From Shewanella corallii (GTDB lineage Bacteria > Pseudomonadota > Gammaproteobacteria > Enterobacterales > Shewanellaceae): 64,000 nt of DNA. Both the position numbers and the translations under genes were made by a program. Under the pieces are notes generated by a model. It worked only from the letters and a program-made list of their open reading frames with translations. It was not told the origin of the DNA and searched no databases. Shown here one piece after another: positions 16,492 through 25,313 of this stretch. Numbering within the stretch: position 1 is the first letter of the stretch; every line of letters begins with the position of its first letter. The stretch is from positions 62,001-126,000 of the forward strand of contig NZ_JAKIKT010000004.1 in assembly GCF_023349125.1 (NCBI RefSeq). The letters run 5' to 3'.

Positions 16492-17100
16492 CTACATAGC
16501 CCAGACAGTGATCTGCAGCCCCAGACCATTCTCAAACTGATCACCGGAAACATATTGAGTGAAGAACAACTGGGTAATAACCGACTTGGTCCACTGGTAT
16601 TCAACAAACGGTTTGAGATACGCCGCGTTTTTAAAATCCGGTAACTCCTGATCTTCACAGCCGCTGCAGGCGAGGATGCCCCTGCTGATATTGCTGTATC
16701 TGTACCCGGCAAGCAGACCCAGAGTCCAGCGGTCCTCAGGTGGAAACTTGTACTGCACGCCCGCCTCCAGATACCAGGAAAGGCCTGTGACATCAGAGCT
16801 GACGCTGCGGGTTTCATCCGACAGCTTGTCATTCACCTCCTGTTCAAAGGGGGCTTTATCTTCGGTATAGAAGTAATCAACCCCGACAGCGAACTGAAAA
16901 TAGTCCTTTAATCTCGCCTTATAAAAGACTCCTGCAGTCCATGCACTGTCATCCAGCCCCTGATCACTCTGCTCATCCAGTGAGATTCCCTGCAGCTGCA
17001 GGCCAATATAGTAATTATAAAAGTCGATGCTCCCGGCCTTTACCTGAGAACAAAGCAGAGTGCCCAGCAAAAAAACGATTAGCGTTAGCGTCTTTGTCAT
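16492..17100 (-). CDS. Small outer-membrane beta-barrel protein
   Basis: 202 residues from ATG 17100, which overlaps the stop of the lipoprotein gene (ATGA) and follows GGGAGTGGG. Signal peptide of about 20 residues ('LIVFLLGTLLCSQVKAG'). The mature part alternates polar and aromatic residues in about eight strands ('YYIGLQLQG', 'WTAGVFYKARLKDYFQFAVGVDYFY', cut here for length, 'WYLEAGVQYKF', 'WTLGLLAGYRYS'), with a CSGC loop near residue 153. The last strand 'GLGLQITVWAM' ends without the usual terminal Phe. No named family. Made together with the DUF1566 lipoprotein; may form part of a surface complex with the divergent DUF4956-CotH-VTC genes. Confidence 0.8.
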   Translation of the reverse strand: MTKTLTLIVFLLGTLLCSQVKAGSIDFYNYYIGLQLQGISLDEQSDQGLDDSAWTAGVFYKARLKDYFQFAVGVDYFYTEDKAPFEQEVNDKLSDETRSVSSDVTGLSWYLEAGVQYKFPPEDRWTLGLLAGYRYSNISRGILACSGCEDQELPDFKNAAYLKPFVEYQWTKSVITQLFFTQYVSGDQFENGLGLQITVWAM

Positions 17101-18518
17101 AATCCCACTCCCTGTTGGCATTGTCTGACCAAATGCAGCTGCCGCCTTTGCTGTCTTGCTGCATAAAAGAGAATTCCATTCTGGTATTGATATTGATAGC
17201 TGTGTCCATCCAGTCCTGTGTGGGGCGTACTGCTCCATACCTGATCCAGCGGCACATTGGGAAAAGCGAATGGATTCAGCGGCGGTTCCTCACAATGGGT
17301 TTCCACCGTTTGTTGTAACTCCTTGATACTGGGCAAACGCCAGCGGTTCTCCCCTGTCAGCCCCTCTGCTTCAGATGCATCAACAGCCAGAACTATCGCC
17401 TGTTGCCAGTCCAGCAACGCTACTTCACCCTCGTCGCACAGGTCACCACTGAGCCCCTCTACACAGCGTCGCCAAATCAAGCCTGTCCAGCTGTCGAACA
17501 CATTACCTGCATCATCCCGTTTAAAGCGGCTGTTGGGGCTGCTGACAACGCCAACATCACTGCAGCGTTGCAAAGGAGCAAGCCGGTTTCTGAGACTGAT
17601 ATCCAGCTCCGGCTCGGTGATCTCAGCCGCTGGCTGCTCAGGCACACTGGCATTGCGAACCAGGAGTACATGGTGAGGATCCCGGCTACTGCCGCCAGCC
17701 ACGGTGCCAAAGTTAAAGTTCACCGACCACACGCTGCCGACATCGTCGGTGTCCAGCGTTGAGGTCCAATAGATATCAGATTTGATGTTTGGGAAGAGAT
17801 CGGTATCTATGCTGGGCTGTTTATTGGCGTAGTACACCAGATCCTGCAGCTCTGTCTTGGTGGGCAAACGCCAGTCATTGAAACCACAAAGCCCGGCACT
17901 ATTGGTTCGGCCGATTACATGCTGAGTGTCACAGCTCTCCTGCTGACACTCACCTAAATTGACGCTGGTATAGTCTGGCTGACCATTGTCTGACCAAGAG
18001 TAGGTTTGATTACTGGCTCTCAGGCCCTGAGCATCATCAGGCGCCTTGACCTCCCACATTAAGCCTGTGGTCACATCCAGTACGCACTGCCAGGAAGTTG
18101 CATCCTTATCGAGCAGATCGCCATTGGCAGACACTTTGACAAAGTCGAATCCGGCAGCCCCTGAGCCGGTTTTACTCAGCTCACCCAGTGCCGCTTTGCG
18201 GTCCCGGCCAAAGTCACAATCCTGAGGATTGGCAGTATCAGCGCAGCTCGCCAGGTTCCCGGATGGAAAAACGCCGGAGAAGGTCACACCGGTATCATTT
18301 GCAGGCCTGACCATCTCATCGCAACTGCAAGGTCCATTACAACTGGCAAGCTCCGGCAACTCCGCAGGTTCCGGTGCAGGGGTCTCACCACCGCCTTCGC
18401 CACCACTATCTGTCGGCGTCTCGGCTTGAGTTTCAGCCGCTTCATACAAACAGCCACTCAGTAATGCACAGAGCAGGCCAGCATAAACCACAGCAGACCA
18501 GGTTTTCCCTGCTTTCAT
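17097..18518 (-). CDS. DUF1566 (Lcl-type) surface lipoprotein
   Basis: 473 residues from ATG 18518, four bases after GGAGGG; an in-frame start 36 bases upstream lacks a site. Lipobox LLSGC, lipidated C23. A Pro/Glu/Gly-rich linker (about 25-60) with Cys clusters follows. Two DUF1566 domains are recognisable: 'TTGLMWEVK ... NDWRLPTKTELQDLV ... YWTSTL' (about 155-300) and 'WTGLIWRRC ... NRWRLPSIKELQQTV ... VWSSTPH' (about 345-465). This fold is related to C-type-lectin-like and sulfatase-modifying modules and occurs in adhesins such as Lcl. First gene of a two-gene operon with the beta-barrel protein; divergent from DUF4956. Likely exposed at the cell surface. Confidence 0.88.
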   Translation of the reverse strand: MKAGKTWSAVVYAGLLCALLSGCLYEAAETQAETPTDSGGEGGGETPAPEPAELPELASCNGPCSCDEMVRPANDTGVTFSGVFPSGNLASCADTANPQDCDFGRDRKAALGELSKTGSGAAGFDFVKVSANGDLLDKDATSWQCVLDVTTGLMWEVKAPDDAQGLRASNQTYSWSDNGQPDYTSVNLGECQQESCDTQHVIGRTNSAGLCGFNDWRLPTKTELQDLVYYANKQPSIDTDLFPNIKSDIYWTSTLDTDDVGSVWSVNFNFGTVAGGSSRDPHHVLLVRNASVPEQPAAEITEPELDISLRNRLAPLQRCSDVGVVSSPNSRFKRDDAGNVFDSWTGLIWRRCVEGLSGDLCDEGEVALLDWQQAIVLAVDASEAEGLTGENRWRLPSIKELQQTVETHCEEPPLNPFAFPNVPLDQVWSSTPHTGLDGHSYQYQYQNGILFYAARQQRRQLHLVRQCQQGVGL

Positions 18519-18786
18519 CCATCCCTCCGTGGTCGCCCTGACCAGACCCAGCAAGCGCTTTAGAAATAATTGATTTCATTAATGAGTTTAGAAGAAGTTC
18601 ATGGCTCTGCAATGCCACCAGCCAACCCTGACCAACAAGCGCCAGTCCAATTAGCATTTTTACCAAGCTGACCTAATCTTATGAGTGGCAAGCGCAAATT
18701 TGGCGACACGTCAGTTTGAGTGTTGACAGGGAGAGCTCATCCAAAAGGAGGGGCAGGTTTAACAAGCATCAAATGAGAAGGTGACG

Positions 18787-19503
18787 ATGGAAACAGTCGA
18801 TCCCGTTCTGACAGCATTTTTACCCAGTGATATCAGGGCTATGTTCCTGCCTTACGCCAGTGTCCATCTGGGCGCTCTGGTGCTGAATTTGCTGACCGGA
18901 TTTCTAATGGCTCTGCTGATTGGGGCTCACTTCAGAAAGTATGCCAGCGCCTTTTGCAACCGCCAGGATTTCAGTCGTCTGTTTCCCCTGTTGATGTTGA
19001 CCGTGATTCTGATCATCACGGTAGTAAAAGCTTCATTGGCTCTGGCACTTGGGCTGGTTGGTGCGCTCTCAATCGTTCGCTTCAGAACCCCGATTAAAGA
19101 GCCGGAAGAGCTGGTTTATCTCTTTCTTAATATTGGCGTGGCGGTAGCCCTGGGGGCAGGACAAACGCTGGCAGCGATTCTTGCCTGTTTTGTCACACTG
19201 GCGCTGGTGACCTGGGTAAAACGCAGGGCGATTAAAGAGTACGAAGAGAGAGGGATTTTTCTGACCCTCAGCTATGGCGGCAGTGAAAGCATGCAACTGG
19301 GGGAGCTGAAGTCCATGCTGGCTGACCATATGGACAGAATTGAGTTACGCCGTTACGACGATGATGCTGGCCAGATAGAGGCCTGCTTCTTTGTCACGGT
19401 TAAGGAGCCGGGACAGATAGATAGTTTGTTTCAAGCCCTTAAAGACAAATATCAGGGGCTGAACCTGTCACTGCTTGAGCAACACAACATTGCCGGGGTG
19501 TAG
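18787..19503 (+). CDS. DUF4956 membrane protein
   Basis: 238 residues from ATG 18787 with GAAGG six bases upstream. Four hydrophobic spans in residues about 22-135, including 'SLALALGLVGALSIVRFRTPIKEPEELVYLF' (shown here only as family hallmark: the SIVRFR-TPIK-PEEL segment near 95-110 is the DUF4956 signature). A cytoplasmic ferredoxin-like C-terminal domain of about 95 residues follows. DUF4956 genes are repeatedly found beside VTC-domain and CotH genes, as here. Role unknown; a membrane partner that senses or channels something for the VTC polymerase is a guess. Overlaps the next start at 19503. Confidence 0.88.
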   Translation: METVDPVLTAFLPSDIRAMFLPYASVHLGALVLNLLTGFLMALLIGAHFRKYASAFCNRQDFSRLFPLLMLTVILIITVVKASLALALGLVGALSIVRFRTPIKEPEELVYLFLNIGVAVALGAGQTLAAILACFVTLALVTWVKRRAIKEYEERGIFLTLSYGGSESMQLGELKSMLADHMDRIELRRYDDDAGQIEACFFVTVKEPGQIDSLFQALKDKYQGLNLSLLEQHNIAGV

Positions 19504-22139
19504 TGATGGAGATACTGCCGGATCGTCGTAAAAAGCGCCTGGGGAGATGGGAGAAAATCACCCTGATACTTGGGCTGCTGGTGCTGGTTGCAGCACTGAC
19601 CCCATCCCCGGCCTGGGTGAAAACTTTCCTCATTCAAAAGGGCTTTATGGCCATGTCCAACAACAGCGGCGATAAGGTGCGTCAGCTGGTCAGTGACGGG
19701 TTCAAAGCGCCGGTCAATATGTTGCGGGCCGACAGCCAACTGCCTCTGTTACAGCTGGATATCAAGTATCAGGAGTGGATGAAACTGAGTGCCGATCGTG
19801 ACCAGGCACTGGCAGATGGTGTGATTCCCGAGCAGAGACAAACGGTCAAAGCCAGCCTGCAATACCTGAATAAAAGTTACAAAGCCAAAGTCAGGTTGCA
19901 GGGGGATATGCTGGATCATATCAAGGGGCCGAACCGTTGGTCATTCCGGGTCCAACTTGATAAGAAGCAGGCGATTTTCTCCTCCCGCAGATTTGCTATT
20001 GTCAGCCCGGATGTCCGTATCCATCAGGGGCCAACTCTATTCAGCGAGACCATGAAGTATGCTGGCTTCGATGTTATAGCACCTTTCCATAAACCTATTA
20101 GAGTCATAGTCAACGGCAGTGACTGGGGCGTAATGCTGTTTGAGCAGGCGTTTAGTCAGGAGTTGCTGGCAGTCAACAACCGTACCGAAGGCCTGATCGC
20201 CCGTCTGGAGCTGGACGGCGAGTATCTGGATGATGAGGGACTGCTGGTACGTAAACTCAGGCCCAGGGTACTGCAGCAGGGCACTATTATGGGGAACCCA
20301 GCGTTAAGGCGTCAGCGGACCCAGGCACTTGGCCTGATCAGTGACTTTCTGGCCGGCACCCGCCCAGCCAGCGATGTGTTTGATACCGTTAGACTTGGTC
20401 AGTATCTGGCGACAGTTGATGCCTGGGGTGCCTGGCACGCCCTGACCTGGAACAATTGGCGCTGGTATTTTAATCCCCATACCGCCCGGCTGGAGCCCAT
20501 TCAGAGTGACGTCGCCGTCGTGCCAGCCGCCCATATCTGGTTAATGCGGCCCCCCAGCCAGTCCTTTCATCTATCCAGAAAAATGCTTGCTGACGGACAG
20601 GTTCGAGCCAGCTATCTGGCCTCTCTGGCCAAGCTGAAGCATGATCTGATATCAGGAAAGCTGACGGCTCACCTGCAACAAGCCGAGACGATACTCAAAC
20701 GTCAGTTGCATACCAGCGCTCCCCTGCTGGGCAGCTTTGACCTCAAGGTACTGCAGACACAGTTAACCTGTTTGAACACTGGCTTCAAAAAACCTGAGTG
20801 CTCGGAAATTCAGGCCATGGACCCAGCCCTGCATAAACACTTTGATCGGACTCATGCGATCCCCCCCTGGGACAGAGCCTCTCAATTCACCAAAACACCA
20901 GAAGGCTATCAGCTAACCGTAACCAACACTCTGCCAAAGCCGCTGCAAATCGCAGAGTTAACGGGAAGCACCCGGTTTGATGAAGTGGCTGAACTGGACA
21001 GTGATACGGTCACCTTCCCCACCTTATTGGCACCCGGTGAAAGCCTGAACTTTGCTATTCCTTTGAAGTACCCGACAGTGACCCTGTTCGCGGCTGAAGT
21101 CGGCGGCAATATGGCCCCCTATGAATGGTCGGACAGCCATAATCAGAACTTTTTGCCCAGAGGGCAGGCGCCAGCAAACAAGCTACCGGACTTCATTGTG
21201 CCTCAACAGAACGCCTGGCAAATTCGTCCCGGCAATTGGCAAATAGACGACTACCTGGTATCACCGCCGGACTGGAAGCTGCTGATCCCGGCAGGCACGA
21301 CACTCTCCTTCGCCCCCGGAGCCGGACTCATGATATTTGGCGAACTGCATATCGCCGGAACAGGAAACAAGCCAGTGCAGTTAAACGCCAGCAACCCCAA
21401 ACAGGGGTGGCAGGGCCTGACACTGATGGGAACTGAGGGATTAAGCTCCTCCAAAATCCGCCACCTTAACGTCAGCCATGCTGCCAGTCCCAAACAGGGA
21501 AACTGGCGACCCAGAGGGGCCGTCTATCTGGTTAACTCCAAGCTCGATATAGCCCATTTAAGCATTACCGATAACAGCTCTGAAGATGCCCTCAATATCA
21601 TCAATAGTCAGGTGGAGATTAAGCAACTGCAGATCAGCAATGCCCTGTCTGACGCCTTTGACTGTGATTTCTGCACCGGCACCATTGAGGGGGGGAGCTT
21701 CAGTAATATAGGAAAACGCTCAGGCGGCGATGGTATCGATGTCAGCGGTTCCAATCTCAGCATCCGGGATATCAATTTTTACACCGTCCGTGACAAGGCG
21801 ATTTCAGCCGGCGAAAACAGTCGTCTCGATGTCAGTCACTGCCGTTTTGATGACGTTAACTTTGCGCTGGTTTCCAAAGACGCATCCCACATACAAGCCG
21901 ATAATATCGAGATAGGCTCTGTCACCCACTATGGCCTGATGAGTTACAGCAAAAAGCCTTTCTTTGGCCCTGCAACCATGGCGGTTGAAACTCTTAAGTG
22001 TGACGGTTTTTCCTGCCTGGACAAGGCCAGAGTCGCACTGGAAAGTCAGCTCTTGCTGGATGGCATCCCCGTGCCGCCAAAGAAACTGAATGTCAAAGAG
22101 TTGTACCGCACAGTGATGAAATCGGATAAGCCCCAATGA
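19503..22139 (+). CDS. CotH-kinase-like protein with C-terminal parallel beta-helix
   Basis: 878 residues (GTG 19503 or ATG 19506). One N-terminal membrane anchor (about 18-38), so most of it is periplasmic. Residues about 115-345 are CotH-like: 'KVRLQGD' with a basic substrate-side segment, 'RVIVNGSDWGVMLFEQAF' (about 200-217), and 'NNWRWYF ... PIQSDV' (about 318-340), which corresponds to the metal-binding Asp of CotH kinases. The middle part (about 450-580) is beta-rich. Residues about 610-830 form a right-handed beta-helix with repeated 'I...L.I..A..DA' turns. CotH proteins phosphorylate Ser residues in spore-coat proteins; homologues in Gram-negative bacteria are poorly known. The link to a polyphosphate-type polymerase suggests phosphate-based modification of a surface partner. 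Confidence 0.82.
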   Translation: MMEILPDRRKKRLGRWEKITLILGLLVLVAALTPSPAWVKTFLIQKGFMAMSNNSGDKVRQLVSDGFKAPVNMLRADSQLPLLQLDIKYQEWMKLSADRDQALADGVIPEQRQTVKASLQYLNKSYKAKVRLQGDMLDHIKGPNRWSFRVQLDKKQAIFSSRRFAIVSPDVRIHQGPTLFSETMKYAGFDVIAPFHKPIRVIVNGSDWGVMLFEQAFSQELLAVNNRTEGLIARLELDGEYLDDEGLLVRKLRPRVLQQGTIMGNPALRRQRTQALGLISDFLAGTRPASDVFDTVRLGQYLATVDAWGAWHALTWNNWRWYFNPHTARLEPIQSDVAVVPAAHIWLMRPPSQSFHLSRKMLADGQVRASYLASLAKLKHDLISGKLTAHLQQAETILKRQLHTSAPLLGSFDLKVLQTQLTCLNTGFKKPECSEIQAMDPALHKHFDRTHAIPPWDRASQFTKTPEGYQLTVTNTLPKPLQIAELTGSTRFDEVAELDSDTVTFPTLLAPGESLNFAIPLKYPTVTLFAAEVGGNMAPYEWSDSHNQNFLPRGQAPANKLPDFIVPQQNAWQIRPGNWQIDDYLVSPPDWKLLIPAGTTLSFAPGAGLMIFGELHIAGTGNKPVQLNASNPKQGWQGLTLMGTEGLSSSKIRHLNVSHAASPKQGNWRPRGAVYLVNSKLDIAHLSITDNSSEDALNIINSQVEIKQLQISNALSDAFDCDFCTGTIEGGSFSNIGKRSGGDGIDVSGSNLSIRDINFYTVRDKAISAGENSRLDVSHCRFDDVNFALVSKDASHIQADNIEIGSVTHYGLMSYSKKPFFGPATMAVETLKCDGFSCLDKARVALESQLLLDGIPVPPKKLNVKELYRTVMKSDKPQ

Positions 22140-22816
22140 CACACAGCAGACGCTTTGAGGTAAAAATTCCTATCCCACTCAATCGGCTGTCAGAGGTACT
22201 GGTTTGGCTGCGCAGTCACCCGGCTCTGTTTAAGTGCCAGCATGCCCCCAGATACGTCAACAGCCTGTATCTGGATACTGCAGACCTGGGCAGGTTTGAG
22301 GAAAACCTCAGCGGTATCAGCCACAGACGAAAAGTCAGGATCCGCTGGTATCAGGAGTTAACCGTAGCTGATCGCGCCACACTGGAGTTTAAGCACAGGG
22401 AAGCCGGTAAGGGATATAAAGTCAGTTTTCCCACTTCCCTGCCCCTGTCACAACCCGACTTCAGCTGGCACAGGGTACTGCAAACCTGTTACCGCACCTT
22501 GGATGAAAACGGCCGTCAGCTTTGGGGATCTGAGTTAAACCCAGTCCTTATCTGCCGCTATCAAAGGGAGTACTTCTGCTCTGCTGATGGGCATATCCGT
22601 GCGACTCTGGACAGAGAGATGCAGGTGTTTGACCAGAGGTATCAGCGCAGGGCCAATCTCTCAAAAGCCAGGTCACTGGGCGACTATGTCCTGCTTGAAC
22701 TGAAGGCCGATGAGACCTTTGAGACCCAGCTGTCAGATATCATCTCAAGCTGTCCGCTGCGGCCATCCCGCCACTCCAAATATGTTAACGGCATCCGCAA
22801 CCTGTTCTTTGGTTAA
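22136..22816 (+). CDS. VTC-domain (polyphosphate polymerase-like) protein
   Basis: 226 residues, ATG overlaps the CotH stop (ATGA). A single VTC tunnel-fold domain. The basic and acidic residues lining the tunnel are visible: 'RRFEVKIPI' start (K/E), 'VNSLYLDT' (about 41-48), 'RRKVRIRWY' (about 64-72), 'LEFKHREAGKGYKVSFP' (about 83-99), 'CRYQREYF' (about 140-147), 'RATLDREM' (about 154-161) and 'LLELKAD' (about 184-190). Yeast Vtc4 makes polyphosphate from ATP with this domain. No SPX domain and no membrane span here, so it should act in the cytoplasm with the membrane partner DUF4956. Substrate remains to be shown. Last gene of the operon. Confidence 0.88.
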   Translation: MTHSRRFEVKIPIPLNRLSEVLVWLRSHPALFKCQHAPRYVNSLYLDTADLGRFEENLSGISHRRKVRIRWYQELTVADRATLEFKHREAGKGYKVSFPTSLPLSQPDFSWHRVLQTCYRTLDENGRQLWGSELNPVLICRYQREYFCSADGHIRATLDREMQVFDQRYQRRANLSKARSLGDYVLLELKADETFETQLSDIISSCPLRPSRHSKYVNGIRNLFFG

Positions 22817-22939
22817 CGGAGATAAGCCAATCAATTTGTAGGTTAATCAGGATTGTTGTACCTATATTGATCTGCACACTTCTCCTCGACTGAATTATTC
22901 GCTAGCTTGTGAATATCAGTCATCAAGAGGGAAGCGCCA

Positions 22940-23203
22940 GTGAAGAAACACAAGAATGAAGCTCAACTGCTAAAGATGGCTCTGGAAATCGGCCTAGCCT
23001 ATGCCCACAAGCGGGGATTCAGCATCCCGAACAAGAAGGGATTTTCTGAGAAAGATAAGGTGGAGTGTGTCTACCGTCTGTTGGTGCAGGATCAGTTAAT
23101 CGGCCCCCTGCCGGAAGATAAAGAAGATGGCCCCAATATGCGCCACAGGCTGGTGATGTGGATCAGCCATAAGCTGCCAACGGAGCATCCACTGTTAAAT
23201 TAA
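22940..23203 (+). CDS. DUF5062 family small protein
   Basis: 87 residues; GTG start with AGAGGGAAG upstream. Soluble, charged, no motif of known function. The 'MKKHKNEAQLLKMALEIGLA' start, 'EKDKVECVYRLLVQDQLI' class core and 'MRHRLVMWISHKLP' end match a small conserved family of Shewanella and Vibrio relatives (DUF5062, from memory). Role unknown. Followed after 43 bp by another small lineage-typical gene. Confidence 0.8.
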   Translation: MKKHKNEAQLLKMALEIGLAYAHKRGFSIPNKKGFSEKDKVECVYRLLVQDQLIGPLPEDKEDGPNMRHRLVMWISHKLPTEHPLLN

Positions 23204-23246
23204 GCGAGACTCAGGCAAAACTAATAACTACTAAAAACATAACCTT

Positions 23247-23537
23247 ATGCCCTGCAACTCCTGTAATGACAATATCTTCAAACGCAAGCTGGGACGGTGC
23301 AGGGCTTGTATGTTGCAACTCACTCTGCTGTCAATTATCGGCTGGCCACTTTGGCTCTATCTCTATGCTGACTCCCCCACCCAGGTTAATGCCATTGCGC
23401 TTGGATTATTCTGCTGTGCCTTCAGCGGCTTGTTGATGATACATCTGATGGTCAAAGCAGGACGTGTGCTCAAAGCCAGACAATTGCGTAATCTCAGGCG
23501 TCGACCACGGCCCCGTAGCTTGCAAAACGGCATTTGA
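23247..23537 (+). CDS. DUF3624 family small membrane protein
   Basis: 96 residues. N-terminal Cys cluster 'CNSCNDNIFKRKLGRCRACM' (CxxC ... CxxC, a zinc-ribbon-like knuckle), then two membrane helices (about 24-42 and 49-70), and a strongly basic tail 'RNLRRRPRPR'. Matches DUF3624 of Vibrionaceae and Alteromonadales as I recall it. No function known. The start ATG lacks a strong SD. Confidence 0.8.
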   Translation: MPCNSCNDNIFKRKLGRCRACMLQLTLLSIIGWPLWLYLYADSPTQVNAIALGLFCCAFSGLLMIHLMVKAGRVLKARQLRNLRRRPRPRSLQNGI

Positions 23538-23588
23538 AATCTTTACAGCCTCAAACCGGTCAGCTTACTCCCCACCAAGGAGTCTCCT

Positions 23589-24065
23589 ATGCCCGCAAAA
23601 ATCGCACTTTCCGGAACCTGCTACTGGTGCCTTCAAGCGGTACTGGACCATATGAAAGGGATCAGCAATACCCGCATCGGCTGGTATCAGCATGAGTCCG
23701 ACAAGTTTGAAGTGGTTACTGCTGACTGGGATCCACTGCAACTTCCCCTTGCCGAGCTGCTCAGAGTACATTTATGTATGTTCTGTCAGGGCTCTGCTCA
23801 CGCCCTGAGAAGTCGCTACCCCCACGGTATCTATTTCGATAATCCCGGCACAATCGCAGAGGCCAGAGGTGTGCTCGAACAAAACCCACAAGCATCGCAT
23901 CTGCATGTGGCAGCAACCCGTGAGTTGATCGCAGCTGATGAGCGCTATCAACACCTGTTTCTTCGATACCCAGGGCTGCCTTTTTGCCGTCGGATAGTTG
24001 CACCACTACAACAACTGAGATGGATACCAATTAAAAACAAATTTCACAGTCGGACTCACGAATAA
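23589..24065 (+). CDS. Divergent MsrA-like peptide methionine sulfoxide reductase
   Basis: 158 residues, AGGAG six bases before ATG. The start 'KIALSGTCYWCLQAVLDHMKG' class segment (cut for length) lines up with the MsrA catalytic 'GCFWG' region, but reads T-C-Y-W-C, so the nucleophile is C11 or so with a second Cys forming a CxxC. The downstream 'DP..LPLAELLRVHL' matches the family 'YDP..SYEQLL..F', but the usual 'HDPT..NxQG.D.G.QYRS' is replaced by a Cys-containing 'HLCMFCQGSAHALRSRY'. Length is short for MsrA (about 170-210). Either a specialised sulfoxide reductase or a family member with another redox role; the fold assignment is likely, the activity uncertain. Confidence 0.65.
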   Translation: MPAKIALSGTCYWCLQAVLDHMKGISNTRIGWYQHESDKFEVVTADWDPLQLPLAELLRVHLCMFCQGSAHALRSRYPHGIYFDNPGTIAEARGVLEQNPQASHLHVAATRELIAADERYQHLFLRYPGLPFCRRIVAPLQQLRWIPIKNKFHSRTHE

Positions 24066-24177
24066 AATTTCCACCTGCATATCCCAGTGACCAAGCTCTC
24101 AACACTTAAATATTCAGTCCCTTAGCCTTCTCCATCAGATAAAAAGCCAGACAATGGCGATAACACAAGGATGGTTT

Positions 24178-25239
24178 ATGAAGGTCAAATATCTTTTACC
24201 CCTGGGGGTCATGTTGGTGACGCCGACTTATGCTGCGGATTTCAGTGTCGGCGGCTTCCTCAAAACCAACGTAAAATTCGCTGATGGTGATCTGCCATTT
24301 AAAGAGATCTACGATGGGATTATGCCTCCCGGCGACACGACCAGGAAAACCCAGTTCAGCGCTCAGGAAAGTCGTATCAACGCCACTGTGACCAAAGGAG
24401 AGGTTAAAGGCTTTATCGAGATCGACTTTGCCAACTCTGCACAGGGCAACAGCATAGTGTCCAACTCCTACAGCCCCCGCTTGCGCCACGCCTATATCAG
24501 CTATGAAGGCCTGACGGTGGGGCAGACCTGGTCCACCATGGTCAACACCTCCACCTTCCCGGAATCAGCCAACCTGGGCGGTCCTTTGGTCGGTGAAGCC
24601 ATGGTTCGTCAGGCATTGGTGCGTTACTCATTCGACAACAACGCCTGGCAAGTCGCACTGGAAAATCCAACCACCTATGGCAAATACATCAATCAGGACG
24701 ACCAGCTGGAAAGCTATCCGAAGGAGGATGACTACATCCCCGACCTGATAGTGCGTCGTAACTTCGGTGGAGACTGGGGCAATGTGTCAGTGGCAGCTTT
24801 GGTCAGAGGCCTGAAGCCGGTAGACAGCTATGAAGCTGCCTTAGGTGGCTCCATCGCGGGTAAGTTCAATTTGCCCGGCAGGGATGACCTTCGTATTCAA
24901 CTGCATTACGGCAATCTGGGTCGTTATGTCGGAACCGGTGCTGCACTGGATATCTTCCACGGCGAGCTTGAAACCACTCTGGGGGGCACAGTGGCTTATC
25001 GTCACTTCTGGAACGACAACCTGCGTTCATCCATTTTCTACGGCCAGACCAAGACGGAAATAGAGAACAACAATCGTCGCCAGTATGCGGTCAACCTGTT
25101 CGGCAATCTGACCCGTGAGTTGGTGGTGGGTGTGGAAGTGGGACGCTATGACGTAGATGATGGCAGTACTGTCGGGCGTCCTGAGAATATCAGGGGCAGC
25201 TCCAACTATGTGCAGTTCTCCATGCAGTTCTTTATCTAA
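24178..25239 (+). CDS. DcaP-like outer-membrane porin
   Basis: 353 residues from ATG 24178 (AAGGATGG before it). Signal peptide 'MKVKYLLPLGVMLVTPTYAA'. Mature start 'DFSVGGFLKTNVKF' and 'RKTQFSAQESRINATV' are hallmarks of DcaP trimeric porins, with 'FIEIDFA', 'LRHAYISYEGLTVGQTWSTM' and a final strand ending in Phe-Ile. DcaP porins take up dicarboxylates and small anionic molecules. Single gene with its own terminator; convergent with a LysR regulator. Confidence 0.9.
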   Translation: MKVKYLLPLGVMLVTPTYAADFSVGGFLKTNVKFADGDLPFKEIYDGIMPPGDTTRKTQFSAQESRINATVTKGEVKGFIEIDFANSAQGNSIVSNSYSPRLRHAYISYEGLTVGQTWSTMVNTSTFPESANLGGPLVGEAMVRQALVRYSFDNNAWQVALENPTTYGKYINQDDQLESYPKEDDYIPDLIVRRNFGGDWGNVSVAALVRGLKPVDSYEAALGGSIAGKFNLPGRDDLRIQLHYGNLGRYVGTGAALDIFHGELETTLGGTVAYRHFWNDNLRSSIFYGQTKTEIENNNRRQYAVNLFGNLTRELVVGVEVGRYDVDDGSTVGRPENIRGSSNYVQFSMQFFI

Positions 25240-25261
25240 GTTGTTACAGCGATAAAAATTG

Positions 25262-25291
25262 AAAAACCACGGCCTGATGCCGTGGTTTTTT
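25262..25291. terminator. Bidirectional intrinsic terminator
   Basis: AAAAACCACGGC-CTGAT-GCCGTGGTTTTTT between convergent porin and lysR genes. Confidence 0.93.
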
Positions 25292-25313
25292 CTTCGCCTT
25301 GTGGCAACTTTGT

